NCBI RefSeq assembly: GCF_024298885.1
Contig: NZ_CP101166.1
Coordinates: 434,001 to 498,000 of the forward strand
From: Haloglomus halophilum
Lineage (GTDB): Archaea; Halobacteriota; Halobacteria; Halobacteriales; Haloarculaceae
Direction: 5' to 3'
Length of the DNA stretch: 64,000 bases
Positions 8,333 through 16,054 of this stretch are shown one piece after another; the first letter of the stretch is position 1; each line of letters begins with the position of its first letter. A program made the translations under genes and the position numbers. Under the pieces are notes generated by a model. It searched no databases. It was not told where the DNA came from and was given only the letters and a program-made list of their open reading frames with translations.

Positions 8333-10567
8333 TCAGCCCCCGGCGTAGCTCCCGAAGCCGACGAGCGCGACCCGGTTGCCCTTCTTCAGTGACCGCGTCG
8401 ATGCGGTCAGGTGGACCAGTGGCGCGTCCAGCGGGACGACCGTCGTCTTCAGGGGTGTCTCGTCGTCGCCGGCCGGCCCATCGACGAGCGGGACGACGGG
8501 GTCCACGGAACTGCCCGCACCGCCACTCGGTCCTGCCTTCCCGGTGACCATCCCGCGCTTGACCTGGTCCTTCTCGATGCCCGCGTGCAGTTTGGTGGTC
8601 GTGTCGATGAATGCGTCGAGCGACCGCCTGGCATCGGCCTTCGTGATGTCGGCCTCCGACGCGATGGCGTCGATCAGTTCGGCCTTGTTCATCGCCCGGC
8701 CCTCCGCGTCGGTGACGACCATCACGACGACCCGGAGGTCATCGCCCGATCCGAACACGCTCCAGTACCGGACCTGCGGCGGGTCGTTGGCGTCACCACC
8801 AGCGGTCCGCGTCCGCTGGACGTTGACGGCGTTCATCCCCTTGCGGCCCTCCTTCAGTTCGAACGTGTGAGCGGTCCCCACCACGCCGCCGGTAACCAGG
8901 AGCTTGTCGCTCGAGACCGCGCCCGCGACGGCGCTCCCGTCGATGGCGTCCCAGATGCCGTCGCCGTCGTCGTCACCGGCGATGCCACGCTCTATCTTCT
9001 CGACCGCCAGTTCGATCTCCTCGACATCGTTCCCCTCGCTGTCGCTCTCGTCGAACCCGTCGCCATCCACGTCCCGGTCGAGCGGGTCCAGCGCGAGGGC
9101 CGTCTCGCGCCTGACGGCCCGCTCCAGACCGAGCAGGTCGCCGACCGCCTCGCGGTCCTCGACGCCGGCCAGTAACTCGATGTCACCCGCCACGATCTCC
9201 CGGACCGCCAGCAGTTCCTCGCGGGCGGCCGCGTCGTCGCCGTCCTCGAGTGCCGACCGTGCGCGCTCGATGTGGCTCTTCCGGGCACCGGCGTGTTCGC
9301 CCACGGTCCCACACGACTCCAGTCCGCAGCGGTCGGCCCGTGTCTGGATGGTGGCCACGGTGGTTCCCATCGCCGCGACTCGCTTCGCCGGGATCTTGAT
9401 CTCCTTGCCGGTCTGCGGGTTCCGACCCTTCCGGGCGCTCCGTTTCGAGGCGGTACCGAACCGCTCCAGCCCGTCACCCTCGCGGAGGGCTGGGGGAAGA
9501 AACGGGAGGAGGTCGTCGGTCGCAGGGCCATCGTAGACGAGACCACCGAGACGGCTCCGCTCGCGAGTGAGCCGTCCAGTGAGCAGCGCGTCATCGGCGC
9601 TGCCGATCTCGTCGTCACCGAGCCCAACCACCTCGTTCGGACCCGCCTCGACCAGGAGGGTGGCGGCGTCGCTGTAGATGCGCCCGGCGTCGAGCACCCA
9701 GCCGCCGACGAACAGGTAGTCCTCGCCGTGCCGGATGCGCTTCATATGCAGGAGGGCGGGCAGGTCGACCGCCGCGCCGCCAACGCCATCGACCGAGACG
9801 ACCGCGGCACCGAGGATGGTCTGGGAGATGGTGCCGCCCTTGAACGTCCGCGCCTGCTGCCACTGGCCAGGCAGCCCGTCGCCCCCGCCCCCAGTGGTCA
9901 GGCCATCGTAGATCTTCGGTGACGCCTTGTCGATCTCCTTGTGGACCGTGACGTTCCGGACCGGTGTGCCGACCGCGGTCAGCTTGACCCTGTCCGAGAG
10001 TTCCGCTCCAGGCTTGAACTTGACCGCTGTCGCCGATGTCGAGCCACCGCCGTCCCGGCTGTCGTCGCCGGCGGTGACCGCATCCAGCAACTGGTCGGGC
10101 GCGAACTCGGCCATCGGCTCCCCCCCACCGGGCGGCTTCGCGTTCGGGAGCGAGAGCAGGAACCCCTCGCCGATGACGGCCTCGCCGTCGAGGTACGCGG
10201 CCACGGCGCAGTCGTCCCACATGCAGTCCCCATCCCCCGACGCACTCTCGCTGTCCCGGTCGTTGCTCCGCGTCGAGTCGTCGTTCTTCGACCGGAGCTG
10301 ACTCGTGGTGAACCAGCCGTCGATGTCGACCGAGCCCGAGAGCCCCGCGACACTCCCCGAGACCGTGAGTGCCGCCTTCGTGATGCTCGTCGTCTCGACC
10401 GAGGGCAGACCGAAGTCGAACGTCGTCGGGACCTGCCCACCCGACAGGTACGTGGCTGCGGGTCCCGATCCCGTCCGCGTCGTCGCGTTCGCGACGGTCG
10501 CGACACAGCCACTCAACCCGACGAGCGCCGCCCCAGTTCCGGCCCCGAGTAACTCACGTCGCTTCAT
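8333..10567 (-). CDS. Exported lipoprotein containing permuted HU DNA-binding segments
   Basis: This is a 744-residue protein. The N-terminus 'MKRRELLGAGTGAALVGLSGC' has an Arg-Arg pair, a hydrophobic stretch and a lipobox ending at Cys21, so export and lipid anchoring are expected. Three segments match bacterial HU/IHF closely but in permuted order. The HU β-arm half ('ARKGRNPQTGKEIKIPAKRV') is at about 369-400. The HU N-terminal helices ('MNKAELIDAIASEADITKAD') are at about 626-660. The HU β1 strand ('LKKGNRVALVGFGSY') is at the extreme C-terminus, 726-741. Between the β-arm piece and the helices lie a helical region (about 425-490) and two Asp-rich calcium-type loops ('DRDVDGDGFDESDSEG', 'GDDDGDGIWDAIDG'). 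Residues 22-365 are β-rich and unrecognised. No stop or frameshift interrupts the frame. The role is unknown; binding extracellular DNA is a speculation from the HU pieces. Confidence 0.8.
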   Translation of the reverse strand: MKRRELLGAGTGAALVGLSGCVATVANATTRTGSGPAATYLSGGQVPTTFDFGLPSVETTSITKAALTVSGSVAGLSGSVDIDGWFTTSQLRSKNDDSTRSNDRDSESASGDGDCMWDDCAVAAYLDGEAVIGEGFLLSLPNAKPPGGGEPMAEFAPDQLLDAVTAGDDSRDGGGSTSATAVKFKPGAELSDRVKLTAVGTPVRNVTVHKEIDKASPKIYDGLTTGGGGDGLPGQWQQARTFKGGTISQTILGAAVVSVDGVGGAAVDLPALLHMKRIRHGEDYLFVGGWVLDAGRIYSDAATLLVEAGPNEVVGLGDDEIGSADDALLTGRLTRERSRLGGLVYDGPATDDLLPFLPPALREGDGLERFGTASKRSARKGRNPQTGKEIKIPAKRVAAMGTTVATIQTRADRCGLESCGTVGEHAGARKSHIERARSALEDGDDAAAREELLAVREIVAGDIELLAGVEDREAVGDLLGLERAVRRETALALDPLDRDVDGDGFDESDSEGNDVEEIELAVEKIERGIAGDDDGDGIWDAIDGSAVAGAVSSDKLLVTGGVVGTAHTFELKEGRKGMNAVNVQRTRTAGGDANDPPQVRYWSVFGSGDDLRVVVMVVTDAEGRAMNKAELIDAIASEADITKADARRSLDAFIDTTTKLHAGIEKDQVKRGMVTGKAGPSGGAGSSVDPVVPLVDGPAGDDETPLKTTVVPLDAPLVHLTASTRSLKKGNRVALVGFGSYAGG
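8345..8392 (-). other. HU segment B (β1 strand) in the lipoprotein
   Basis: Codons 726-741 encode 'SLKKGNRVALVGFGSY', which corresponds to HU residues about 37-52. The protein ends four residues later, so the HU-like chain is cut just where the β-arm half would follow. Confidence 0.8.
8588..8692 (-). other. HU segment A (helices 1-2) in the lipoprotein
   Basis: Codons 626-660 encode a stretch beginning 'MNKAELIDAIASEADITKAD'. It corresponds to HU residues 1 to about 35, including the usual initiator methionine. Confidence 0.85.
9368..9463 (-). other. HU segment C (β-arm) in the lipoprotein
   Basis: Codons 369-400 encode 'SARKGRNPQTGKEIKIPAKR' and flanks, the HU β-arm that inserts into the DNA minor groove, with the conserved Asn-Pro of the arm tip. 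It precedes segments A and B in the chain, the reverse of the HU order. The final HU helix ('PAFKAGKALKDAV' in bacteria) is not recognisable after it. Confidence 0.85.
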
Positions 10568-10671
10568 GAGTGACTACTCGGCACGAACGTAATGAGCGTT
10601 GTGGCTGTAATTAACTACCACACCCCGACAGAGTCCACGGAGCGGGCGGTCTCCGGCCGGAGGCGGTCGAC

Positions 10672-11790
10672 TCAGTCGGCGGTTTCGAGCGTGATGTCGA
10701 ACTGTGCGCCACCGCTCGGCGAGTCGTCTACCGTGACCGACCCGCCGTAGACATCCGCCAGCCGCGAGACGAGGTAGAGGCCGAGGCCGTCACCCTGGCT
10801 CCCCGGTCCCTTCTCGCCGAGCTCGAAGCAGGTCTCGCGGATCGCCTCGGGAATGCCCGTCCCGTTGTCGCTCACCGTGATGTCGACGAGGTCCTGCCGT
10901 CGCTTCGCCCCGACGTGGATCCGCAGGTCCTCGGTGTCGTTGTGTGCCACCGCGTTCGAGAGGAGGTTCAGGAACAGCTGGTGGAGCAGGCCGTCGGCCA
11001 CGACCTGCAGGTCCTCGGGCACGTCGGTCTCGACGGTGACCTCGGGATGCTCGTCGCGGATGCTGACCGCCTCCTGCTCGACGGTAGTCGAGAGCGAGAT
11101 GGGGCGAAGCTCCCGGTCGGAGCCGAGCGTCTCGATGAGCGTCGAGGTGTCCTCCAGCAGTCGGAGGATGGCGTCGCTCCGCTGCTTGATGACCCCCAGC
11201 GACGACTCCCCGTCCTCGCTGAGGTCCTCCTCGGCGAGGAAGCCGGCGTGGGCGTTGACCGCCTGCATGTCGTTGCGGATGTCGTGGCGGAGCAGTCGCG
11301 TCAGCAGTTCCAGGGTCTCGCGCTGGTCCTCGGTCCGCTCGGCCAGTATCTCGTTCCGGGTGGCGCGGCCGCGGTTCACGCCGATGATGGCGCCGAACGC
11401 GCCGCCGATGCTGCCGAAGACGACGATGTTGCTGACCAGGTCCCGGGTCATCGTCGCCGCGAGGACGGCGTCGAGCTCCGACCAGACCGCGAGCCAGAAG
11501 AAGAACAGGAACGCCGAGAAACACCAGAGGATGACCTCGCGGCGCTCCTCCGGGACGAGTTCGCTCCGCTCGATGTGGATGCCGAGCAGGAGGATGACCG
11601 TCCCGAACAGCACGTGCATCACGAGCTCGTAGAGGGCGGTCGCCACGGTGTCGGTCGTCGGGAGGATGGACTGTGACCAGAAGGCGACGCCGCTCAGCAC
11701 GAAGACCAGCCCCAGGGCCGCGACCAGCTCCGATCCGTCCAGTGGGAGCCGGTCGAACGACTCGGTACTCGGCTTCGACAGCGTACTCAT
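10672..11790 (-). CDS. Membrane-bound sensor histidine kinase
   Basis: This 372-residue protein starts 'MSTLSKPSTESFDRL'. Four transmembrane helices (about 21-38, 52-70, 87-104 and 118-137) precede a HisKA helix with phospho-acceptor His169 ('LLRHDIRND') and an ATPase domain (N box 'NLLSNAVAHN' about 275, 'DNGTG' 308, 'GDGLGLYLV' 333). It has no PAS domain and no extracellular sensor loop, so sensing probably happens in the membrane. A TATA-like box at 11967-11973 suggests a leader of roughly 150 nt. In-frame codons upstream of this ATG are arginine-rich and look untranslated. There is no adjacent response regulator. Confidence 0.88.
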   Translation of the reverse strand: MSTLSKPSTESFDRLPLDGSELVAALGLVFVLSGVAFWSQSILPTTDTVATALYELVMHVLFGTVILLLGIHIERSELVPEERREVILWCFSAFLFFFWLAVWSELDAVLAATMTRDLVSNIVVFGSIGGAFGAIIGVNRGRATRNEILAERTEDQRETLELLTRLLRHDIRNDMQAVNAHAGFLAEEDLSEDGESSLGVIKQRSDAILRLLEDTSTLIETLGSDRELRPISLSTTVEQEAVSIRDEHPEVTVETDVPEDLQVVADGLLHQLFLNLLSNAVAHNDTEDLRIHVGAKRRQDLVDITVSDNGTGIPEAIRETCFELGEKGPGSQGDGLGLYLVSRLADVYGGSVTVDDSPSGGAQFDITLETAD

Positions 11791-11974
11791 CTCGTCGTCC
11801 CGTCGTGACGAGCGCCGCGGCCGTCGCGTCGGCTCGTCGTCCGGTCGCCGTCCCTGTCGTCCGCCGGGCCGCTGGTCCCCCGTCCGTCCCGCTTCACCTG
11901 CCCGTGGCGAGGCCCCCGTACGAACGCCCATCCCGAAGTCATGCTGCACAGCAGAGAGTGCGGCAGGATAAAGC

Positions 11975-11991
11975 CTGTTAATTGGTAACAG
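11975..11991. promoter_or_regulatory. Inverted repeat upstream of the kinase TATA box
   Basis: 'CTGTTA' and 'TAACAG' flank a 5-nt spacer, a perfect 6-bp inverted repeat. It lies just upstream (for the minus strand) of the TATA-like 'gataaag' at 11967-11973 that would serve the 10672-11790 kinase, and downstream of the CPBP gene. It could be an operator or a weak terminator. Confidence 0.4.
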
Positions 11992-12052
11992 TGTTAGAAT
12001 TGATTTAACTCCAGTCCGAGGAATCGAGCTTCCAGTCCCCACCTTCCACGAG

Positions 12053-12805
12053 TCAGACCCCGCCGCTGACCTGCACGTACAGGAGCGAGAACAGGATGGC
12101 GTTGTAGACGCCGTGGATGAGGGCGGGGACGACGAGGTTGTCCGTCCGTTCGTAGACGAACCCGAGGATGCAGCCCAGCACGAAGGTCACCGCGATGTAG
12201 ACCAGCACGCCGGTGCCCGAGCCCGAGAGCGCGAAGACGTGGGCGACGCCGAACAGTGCCGACGCGATGATGATGGCCGGAATCGGGGCGTACGCCCGCC
12301 GGAGGACGCCCTGGATGGCACCACGGAACAGCAGCTCCTCGCTCGGCCCGACCACGAGGATGGCCAGCGGGATGAGGTAGAGCACGAGCTGAGGGTTCTT
12401 GCGCCCCTCCTCGACGATAGCGTTCTGCGCGGTGTCGACGCCGAGCTGGGAGACGATGAGCGCGATGGCCATGTAGCCGGCGAACAGCGCGACCAGGCCG
12501 CCGGCCGCCCAGCCGAGGTCCCGCAGCGTCGGCAGTCGGTACTTCAGGAGGTCGAACCGCTTCGTGAGCGCCATGTAGACCGCGACCGCGATGCCGAAGC
12601 CGAGCCCCTGGAGGACGATGCTCAGGCCGATGACGAGGACGGGCTGTTCCTGTACGGGGATACCGGCGGCAGAGAGTGCCTGCACCCCGGCGAACAGCAC
12701 CACCAGGGCCGTGACGAAGCCGGCCACGGTGAGGCCGATACCGGTGCCGACGCTCCGGAGGCGCTCCTCCGGGCTGGCACCGCTCAGTCCGCTCAGTTCG
12801 TCCAT
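12053..12805 (-). CDS. CPBP-family intramembrane metalloprotease
   Basis: This 250-residue polytopic membrane protein starts 'MDELSGLSGASPEERLRSVG'. The CPBP (CAAX protease/Abi) signature is present: 'PSEELLFRG' with Glu156-Glu157 and Arg161, then 'FGVAHVF' with His189, and 'HGVYNAI' with His231 as the third metal-site motif. About seven transmembrane helices are visible. Members cleave peptides within the membrane; in prokaryotes they are linked to protein maturation or peptide immunity, but the substrate cannot be inferred here. It lies 89 nt downstream of pgi on the same strand. Confidence 0.88.
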   Translation of the reverse strand: MDELSGLSGASPEERLRSVGTGIGLTVAGFVTALVVLFAGVQALSAAGIPVQEQPVLVIGLSIVLQGLGFGIAVAVYMALTKRFDLLKYRLPTLRDLGWAAGGLVALFAGYMAIALIVSQLGVDTAQNAIVEEGRKNPQLVLYLIPLAILVVGPSEELLFRGAIQGVLRRAYAPIPAIIIASALFGVAHVFALSGSGTGVLVYIAVTFVLGCILGFVYERTDNLVVPALIHGVYNAILFSLLYVQVSGGV

Positions 12806-12894
12806 GGGGTCGGTTCGGGCCGCCCTCGAATACCTCTTTCTCACTTGGAATCGGAGGACGAACGCCCGGCCGACCGCACACCGGCCCGGAACGG

Positions 12895-14205
12895 TTACTT
12901 CCCGCCGACGACCCGCGTGGTCTTCTCGGCCACCGCGTCGGCCTCCGCGAACTCGCCGCCACCGAGCAGCCCCCGGGCCGCACGCTTGCCCCACTCGACG
13001 GCGGGCTGGGTGAACGTCTCGACGCCCATGAGCTCGCCCGCGAGGACGCACGCGGCCTCCACGTCGAACAGGAGTCGCCCGATGCCGGGACCGTCGACCC
13101 GCGGGAACTCCACCCGGACGTTGGGCTGGTCGGCCGCGGCCAGCGACGCCTCCGTCGCCTCGAACTCCGCGTCCAGCAGCTCCCCCAGCGTCGCGTCGCC
13201 CAGATAGCGCATCCCCTCGACCGCCGTCGCCGGTATCTCCACGTCGGCCCGCTCGCGCGGCCGGACCAGCGTGACGAGCTTGTCGTGGCGGCCACCCCGG
13301 TAGAGCTGGAGCTGGGAGTGCTGGTCGGTCGCGCCGAGCGCACGGGCAGGCGTCTGCCCGAGGCCGTCCTTCCCGAGCGACTCGGCCCAGAGCTGGGCGA
13401 ACCACTCCGCGAACGGCTCCAGCGACTCGGCGTACGGCAGCATCGCGTTCACGGTCGCGCCGCGCTGCTCCAGCGCGTACGCCACCGCGCCGTAAGCGTA
13501 GCCCGGATAGTCGAACAGCGACCCGCCGTCGAGCAACGCCTCGCGGCCGGCGACACCGCCCGCGACGACCCCCTCCACGTCACCACCCAGGATGGCAGCC
13601 GGAACCAGCCCGACCGCCGAGAGCGCGGAGAACCGGCCGGGAACGCCCTCGGGCACGTCCAGCGCCGGGAGGCCATGCTCCTCGGCGGCCGCCCGGAGCG
13701 GTCCCCCCTCGCCCGTCGTGACGACCGTCCGCTCGGTCCAGTCGACGCCGGCCTCGTCCAGTGCCTCGCGGACGACGAGGAAGTTCGCCAGCGTCTCGGC
13801 GGTCGTGCCCGAGCGCGAGACGACGTTGACCGCCGTACGGTCCAGCGGGAGCGAGTCCAGCAGGCGGCGTGTCGCCTCGGGGTCGACGTTGTCGAGCGTG
13901 TGGTGGCGGTCGGCGAGGCCGAGCGCGGCCGAGACGGTGACCGCGCCCAGCGCCGATCCGCCGATACCGACGGTGAGGACGTGGTCGGCGTCGATATCCG
14001 CGACGGCGTCCTCGATGGCGGCCGGGTCGGTTCGCTCGGGCAGGTTCAGGCTGGCGTAGCCGAACTCGCCCTCGGCCATCCCGGTCGAGATGGTGTCGTG
14101 TACGTCGGCGACGCGCTCGTCCAGCCGTTCGAGGATCCCCTCGCTCACGCCCGGCGTCGCCTCGACATCGAGCGCGTTCCCGAAGTCCACCGTGAGATCG
14201 GTCAT
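12895..14205 (-). CDS. pgi: Glucose-6-phosphate isomerase
   Basis: This 436-residue enzyme interconverts glucose 6-phosphate and fructose 6-phosphate in gluconeogenesis and sugar breakdown. The SIS-fold signatures are clear: 'VGIGGSALG' (about 79-87) and the phosphate-binding 'VSRSGTTAETLANF' (about 129-142). The catalytic glutamate and lysine regions follow ('ATDQHSQLQLYRGG'). The length is that of haloarchaeal Pgi. A TATA-like box at 14226-14234 lies 25 nt before the ATG of 'MTDLTVDFGNAL', which fixes the start and implies a leaderless mRNA. It is divergent from the MscS gene. Confidence 0.93.
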   Translation of the reverse strand: MTDLTVDFGNALDVEATPGVSEGILERLDERVADVHDTISTGMAEGEFGYASLNLPERTDPAAIEDAVADIDADHVLTVGIGGSALGAVTVSAALGLADRHHTLDNVDPEATRRLLDSLPLDRTAVNVVSRSGTTAETLANFLVVREALDEAGVDWTERTVVTTGEGGPLRAAAEEHGLPALDVPEGVPGRFSALSAVGLVPAAILGGDVEGVVAGGVAGREALLDGGSLFDYPGYAYGAVAYALEQRGATVNAMLPYAESLEPFAEWFAQLWAESLGKDGLGQTPARALGATDQHSQLQLYRGGRHDKLVTLVRPRERADVEIPATAVEGMRYLGDATLGELLDAEFEATEASLAAADQPNVRVEFPRVDGPGIGRLLFDVEAACVLAGELMGVETFTQPAVEWGKRAARGLLGGGEFAEADAVAEKTTRVVGGK

Positions 14206-14225
14206 ACGCGGGGGGTCGGGCCGGG

Positions 14226-14234
14226 CATCAAAAC
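14226..14234 (-). promoter_or_regulatory. TATA box of pgi
   Basis: The minus strand reads 'gttttgatg', centred 25 nt from the pgi ATG at 14205. It shares a 103-bp divergent intergenic region with the mscS promoter. Confidence 0.5.
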
Positions 14235-14278
14235 GGGTTCGGGTTGCGGAGCGACTACACGACCGGCTGCTGAGAAGA

Positions 14279-14285
14279 GTTATCT
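14279..14285 (+). promoter_or_regulatory. TATA box of the MscS gene
   Basis: 'gttatct' is centred about 27 nt before the ATG at 14309, in the divergent interval shared with pgi. Confidence 0.5.
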
Positions 14286-14308
14286 CACGGTATCGCGAGT
14301 GGAACGTA

Positions 14309-15451
14309 ATGACCCCCATCGCCGACTTCATGGCGTGGCTGGCGACGCTGCCCCGGTGGCAGACGCTCGCCGTCATCATCCTCGCCTCCGTCCTGGTCGC
14401 GCGTGCCGTCCAGGTGGGCGGCGACGCGTTCATCCGCGCGCTCACGACCCGTATCGAGGGCGAGGTGGACGACGTGGCGCTCCAGACGGTCCACCCGGCC
14501 CTCTACCTGAGCGCGCTACTGGCCGGTGCGTACTTCGCCCGGGCGCCGCTCGCACTCGACGCGGCGCTGGACGCCGACGTTGCAGCCGTCGTCCTCTCGG
14601 CGCTCATCCTCGTCTGGATGGCCACGCTCGTCCGACTCGGCCGCCGCGTCTCGAAGACCATCACCGCCGCCGAGTCGACCACCGCGGAGCGATCGGTCGT
14701 CCCCGTCTTCCAGAACGTCTGGTCGGCCGGCATCATCGCGCTGTCGTCGTTCGCGCTGCTCCGCGTCTGGAACTACGACGTGACGCCGCTGCTGGCCTCG
14801 GCGGGTATCCTCGGCATCATCCTCGGGTTCGCCGCCCGTGACACCATCGCGAACTTCTTCGGGAGCATCGCGCTCTACTTCGATGGGACGTACAAGGTCG
14901 GCGACTACATCGTCACCGAGGACGGCGACCGCGGCCGCGTCGAGGACGTCTCCATCCGCTCGACGACCATCCGGACCCGCGACGACGTGCTCGTCACCCT
15001 CCCGAACAGCGTCCTCAACTCGGCGCGGGTCATCAACGAGTCCGGGCCGAAGCGCGAGCGGCGCATCCGCATCCCCGTCGGCGTCGCCTACGACTCGGAC
15101 CTCGACCACGTCGAGGCGACGCTACTGGCGGTGGCTGCCGGGGAATCGCTGGTGCAGGAGCGCCCCTCGCCGCGGGTCCGGTTCCGCGAGTTCGGCGACA
15201 GCGCCATCGACACGGAGCTGCTCATCTGGGTAGCCGACCCGGTCCTGCGCGGGCGGGCGACGCACCTGCTGCTGAAGGCGGTCCACGCCGGCCTCCGGGA
15301 CGCCGACATCGCTATCCCGTTCCCGCAGCGCGAGGTGCACATCGTGGGCGACCACCCCTTCGGTCCGGCTGCCGACGAGGGGGTGACGGCGACCGTCGAT
15401 GCTGACGGGGGGACCGATATCACCGGCCACGACGTGCCCGGTGCGGACTGA
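14309..15451 (+). CDS. mscS: MscS-family mechanosensitive channel
   Basis: This 380-residue protein has transmembrane helices at about 13-32, 63-80, 91-110 and 131-147, with a pore-lining helix after them. The MscS core then follows: 'ASAGILGIILGFAARDTIAN' and 'SIALYFDGTYKVGDYIV', then the β-domain 'RGRVEDVSIRSTTIRTRDD' and the vestibule 'RVRFREFGDSAIDTELLIWV'. MscS channels open under membrane tension and release solutes on hypo-osmotic shock, a relevant risk for a salt-loving cell. The acidic C-terminal tail (last about 35 residues) is not part of the family core. A TATA-like box 27 nt before the ATG supports the start. Confidence 0.9.
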   Translation: MTPIADFMAWLATLPRWQTLAVIILASVLVARAVQVGGDAFIRALTTRIEGEVDDVALQTVHPALYLSALLAGAYFARAPLALDAALDADVAAVVLSALILVWMATLVRLGRRVSKTITAAESTTAERSVVPVFQNVWSAGIIALSSFALLRVWNYDVTPLLASAGILGIILGFAARDTIANFFGSIALYFDGTYKVGDYIVTEDGDRGRVEDVSIRSTTIRTRDDVLVTLPNSVLNSARVINESGPKRERRIRIPVGVAYDSDLDHVEATLLAVAAGESLVQERPSPRVRFREFGDSAIDTELLIWVADPVLRGRATHLLLKAVHAGLRDADIAIPFPQREVHIVGDHPFGPAADEGVTATVDADGGTDITGHDVPGAD

Positions 15452-15515
15452 CTGCTGGACCGGGACCAGTGAGCGCGGCCGCTATCGAATCGGGAGAACG
15501 GAAGAGAAACCCGGT

Positions 15516-15977
15516 CTACGCGTAGCGCTCCAGCTCCGGCCGGTCGAGCTCCTCGAGGAGGTCCGTCGCGACCTCGCTGAGGAAGGCGCGCCCGTCACCG
15601 GTGACGGCGCGGCCCGCGCTGCCCTCCTGCTGGACGTAGTCGGCGTCCTCGAGCTGCTGGAGGATGGTGCGGACGATCTTGCCCGAGGACTCGGTCTTCT
15701 GGTCCGGGCGGACGCGGTAGCGCGTCGAGCCCTGCTTCGAGTCGCCGTAGCTGGTGCGGAGGCGCTGGACGCCGACGGGACCGTCGACGGCGACCTTCCG
15801 GAAGACGGAGGCGGCACGGCGCTGCCAGAAGTCCTCCTGCTCGGGGGGCAGTTCGCGGCCGACGCCGGTCTTCGCGACCGTCGCCCAGTCGGGCTCGTCG
15901 AACGTGTCGTCCTCGGCCAGTCGCTCCGCGAGGGCCTCGATGAACTCCTCGGTGGGTACGTCGTAGAGTGTCGCCAT
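15516..15977 (-). CDS. rps19e: Ribosomal protein S19e
   Basis: This 153-residue small-subunit protein starts 'MATLYDVPTEEFIEALAERL'. The core 'ELPPEQEDFWQRRAASVFRK' and 'GSTRYRVRPDQKTESSGKIV' followed by 'RTILQQLEDADYVQ' are typical of eS19, an archaeal/eukaryotic protein needed for 30S/40S maturation. Length and start fit the family. A TATA-like box ('attaaac' on the minus strand, 16001-16008) lies 28 nt upstream of the ATG. It converges on the MscS gene. Confidence 0.95.
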   Translation of the reverse strand: MATLYDVPTEEFIEALAERLAEDDTFDEPDWATVAKTGVGRELPPEQEDFWQRRAASVFRKVAVDGPVGVQRLRTSYGDSKQGSTRYRVRPDQKTESSGKIVRTILQQLEDADYVQQEGSAGRAVTGDGRAFLSEVATDLLEELDRPELERYA

Positions 15978-16000
15978 TACCGCCCTCTTCCCGACGCCCG

Positions 16001-16008
16001 GGTTTAAT
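16001..16008 (-). promoter_or_regulatory. TATA box of rps19e
   Basis: The minus-strand sequence 'ggattaaa' is centred 28 nt before the rps19e ATG, consistent with leaderless transcription. Confidence 0.5.
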
Positions 16009-16054
16009 CCTGACGTTATCCGGGTCGCACGGGTGCCCCGCCCCCGCTGTGGCC

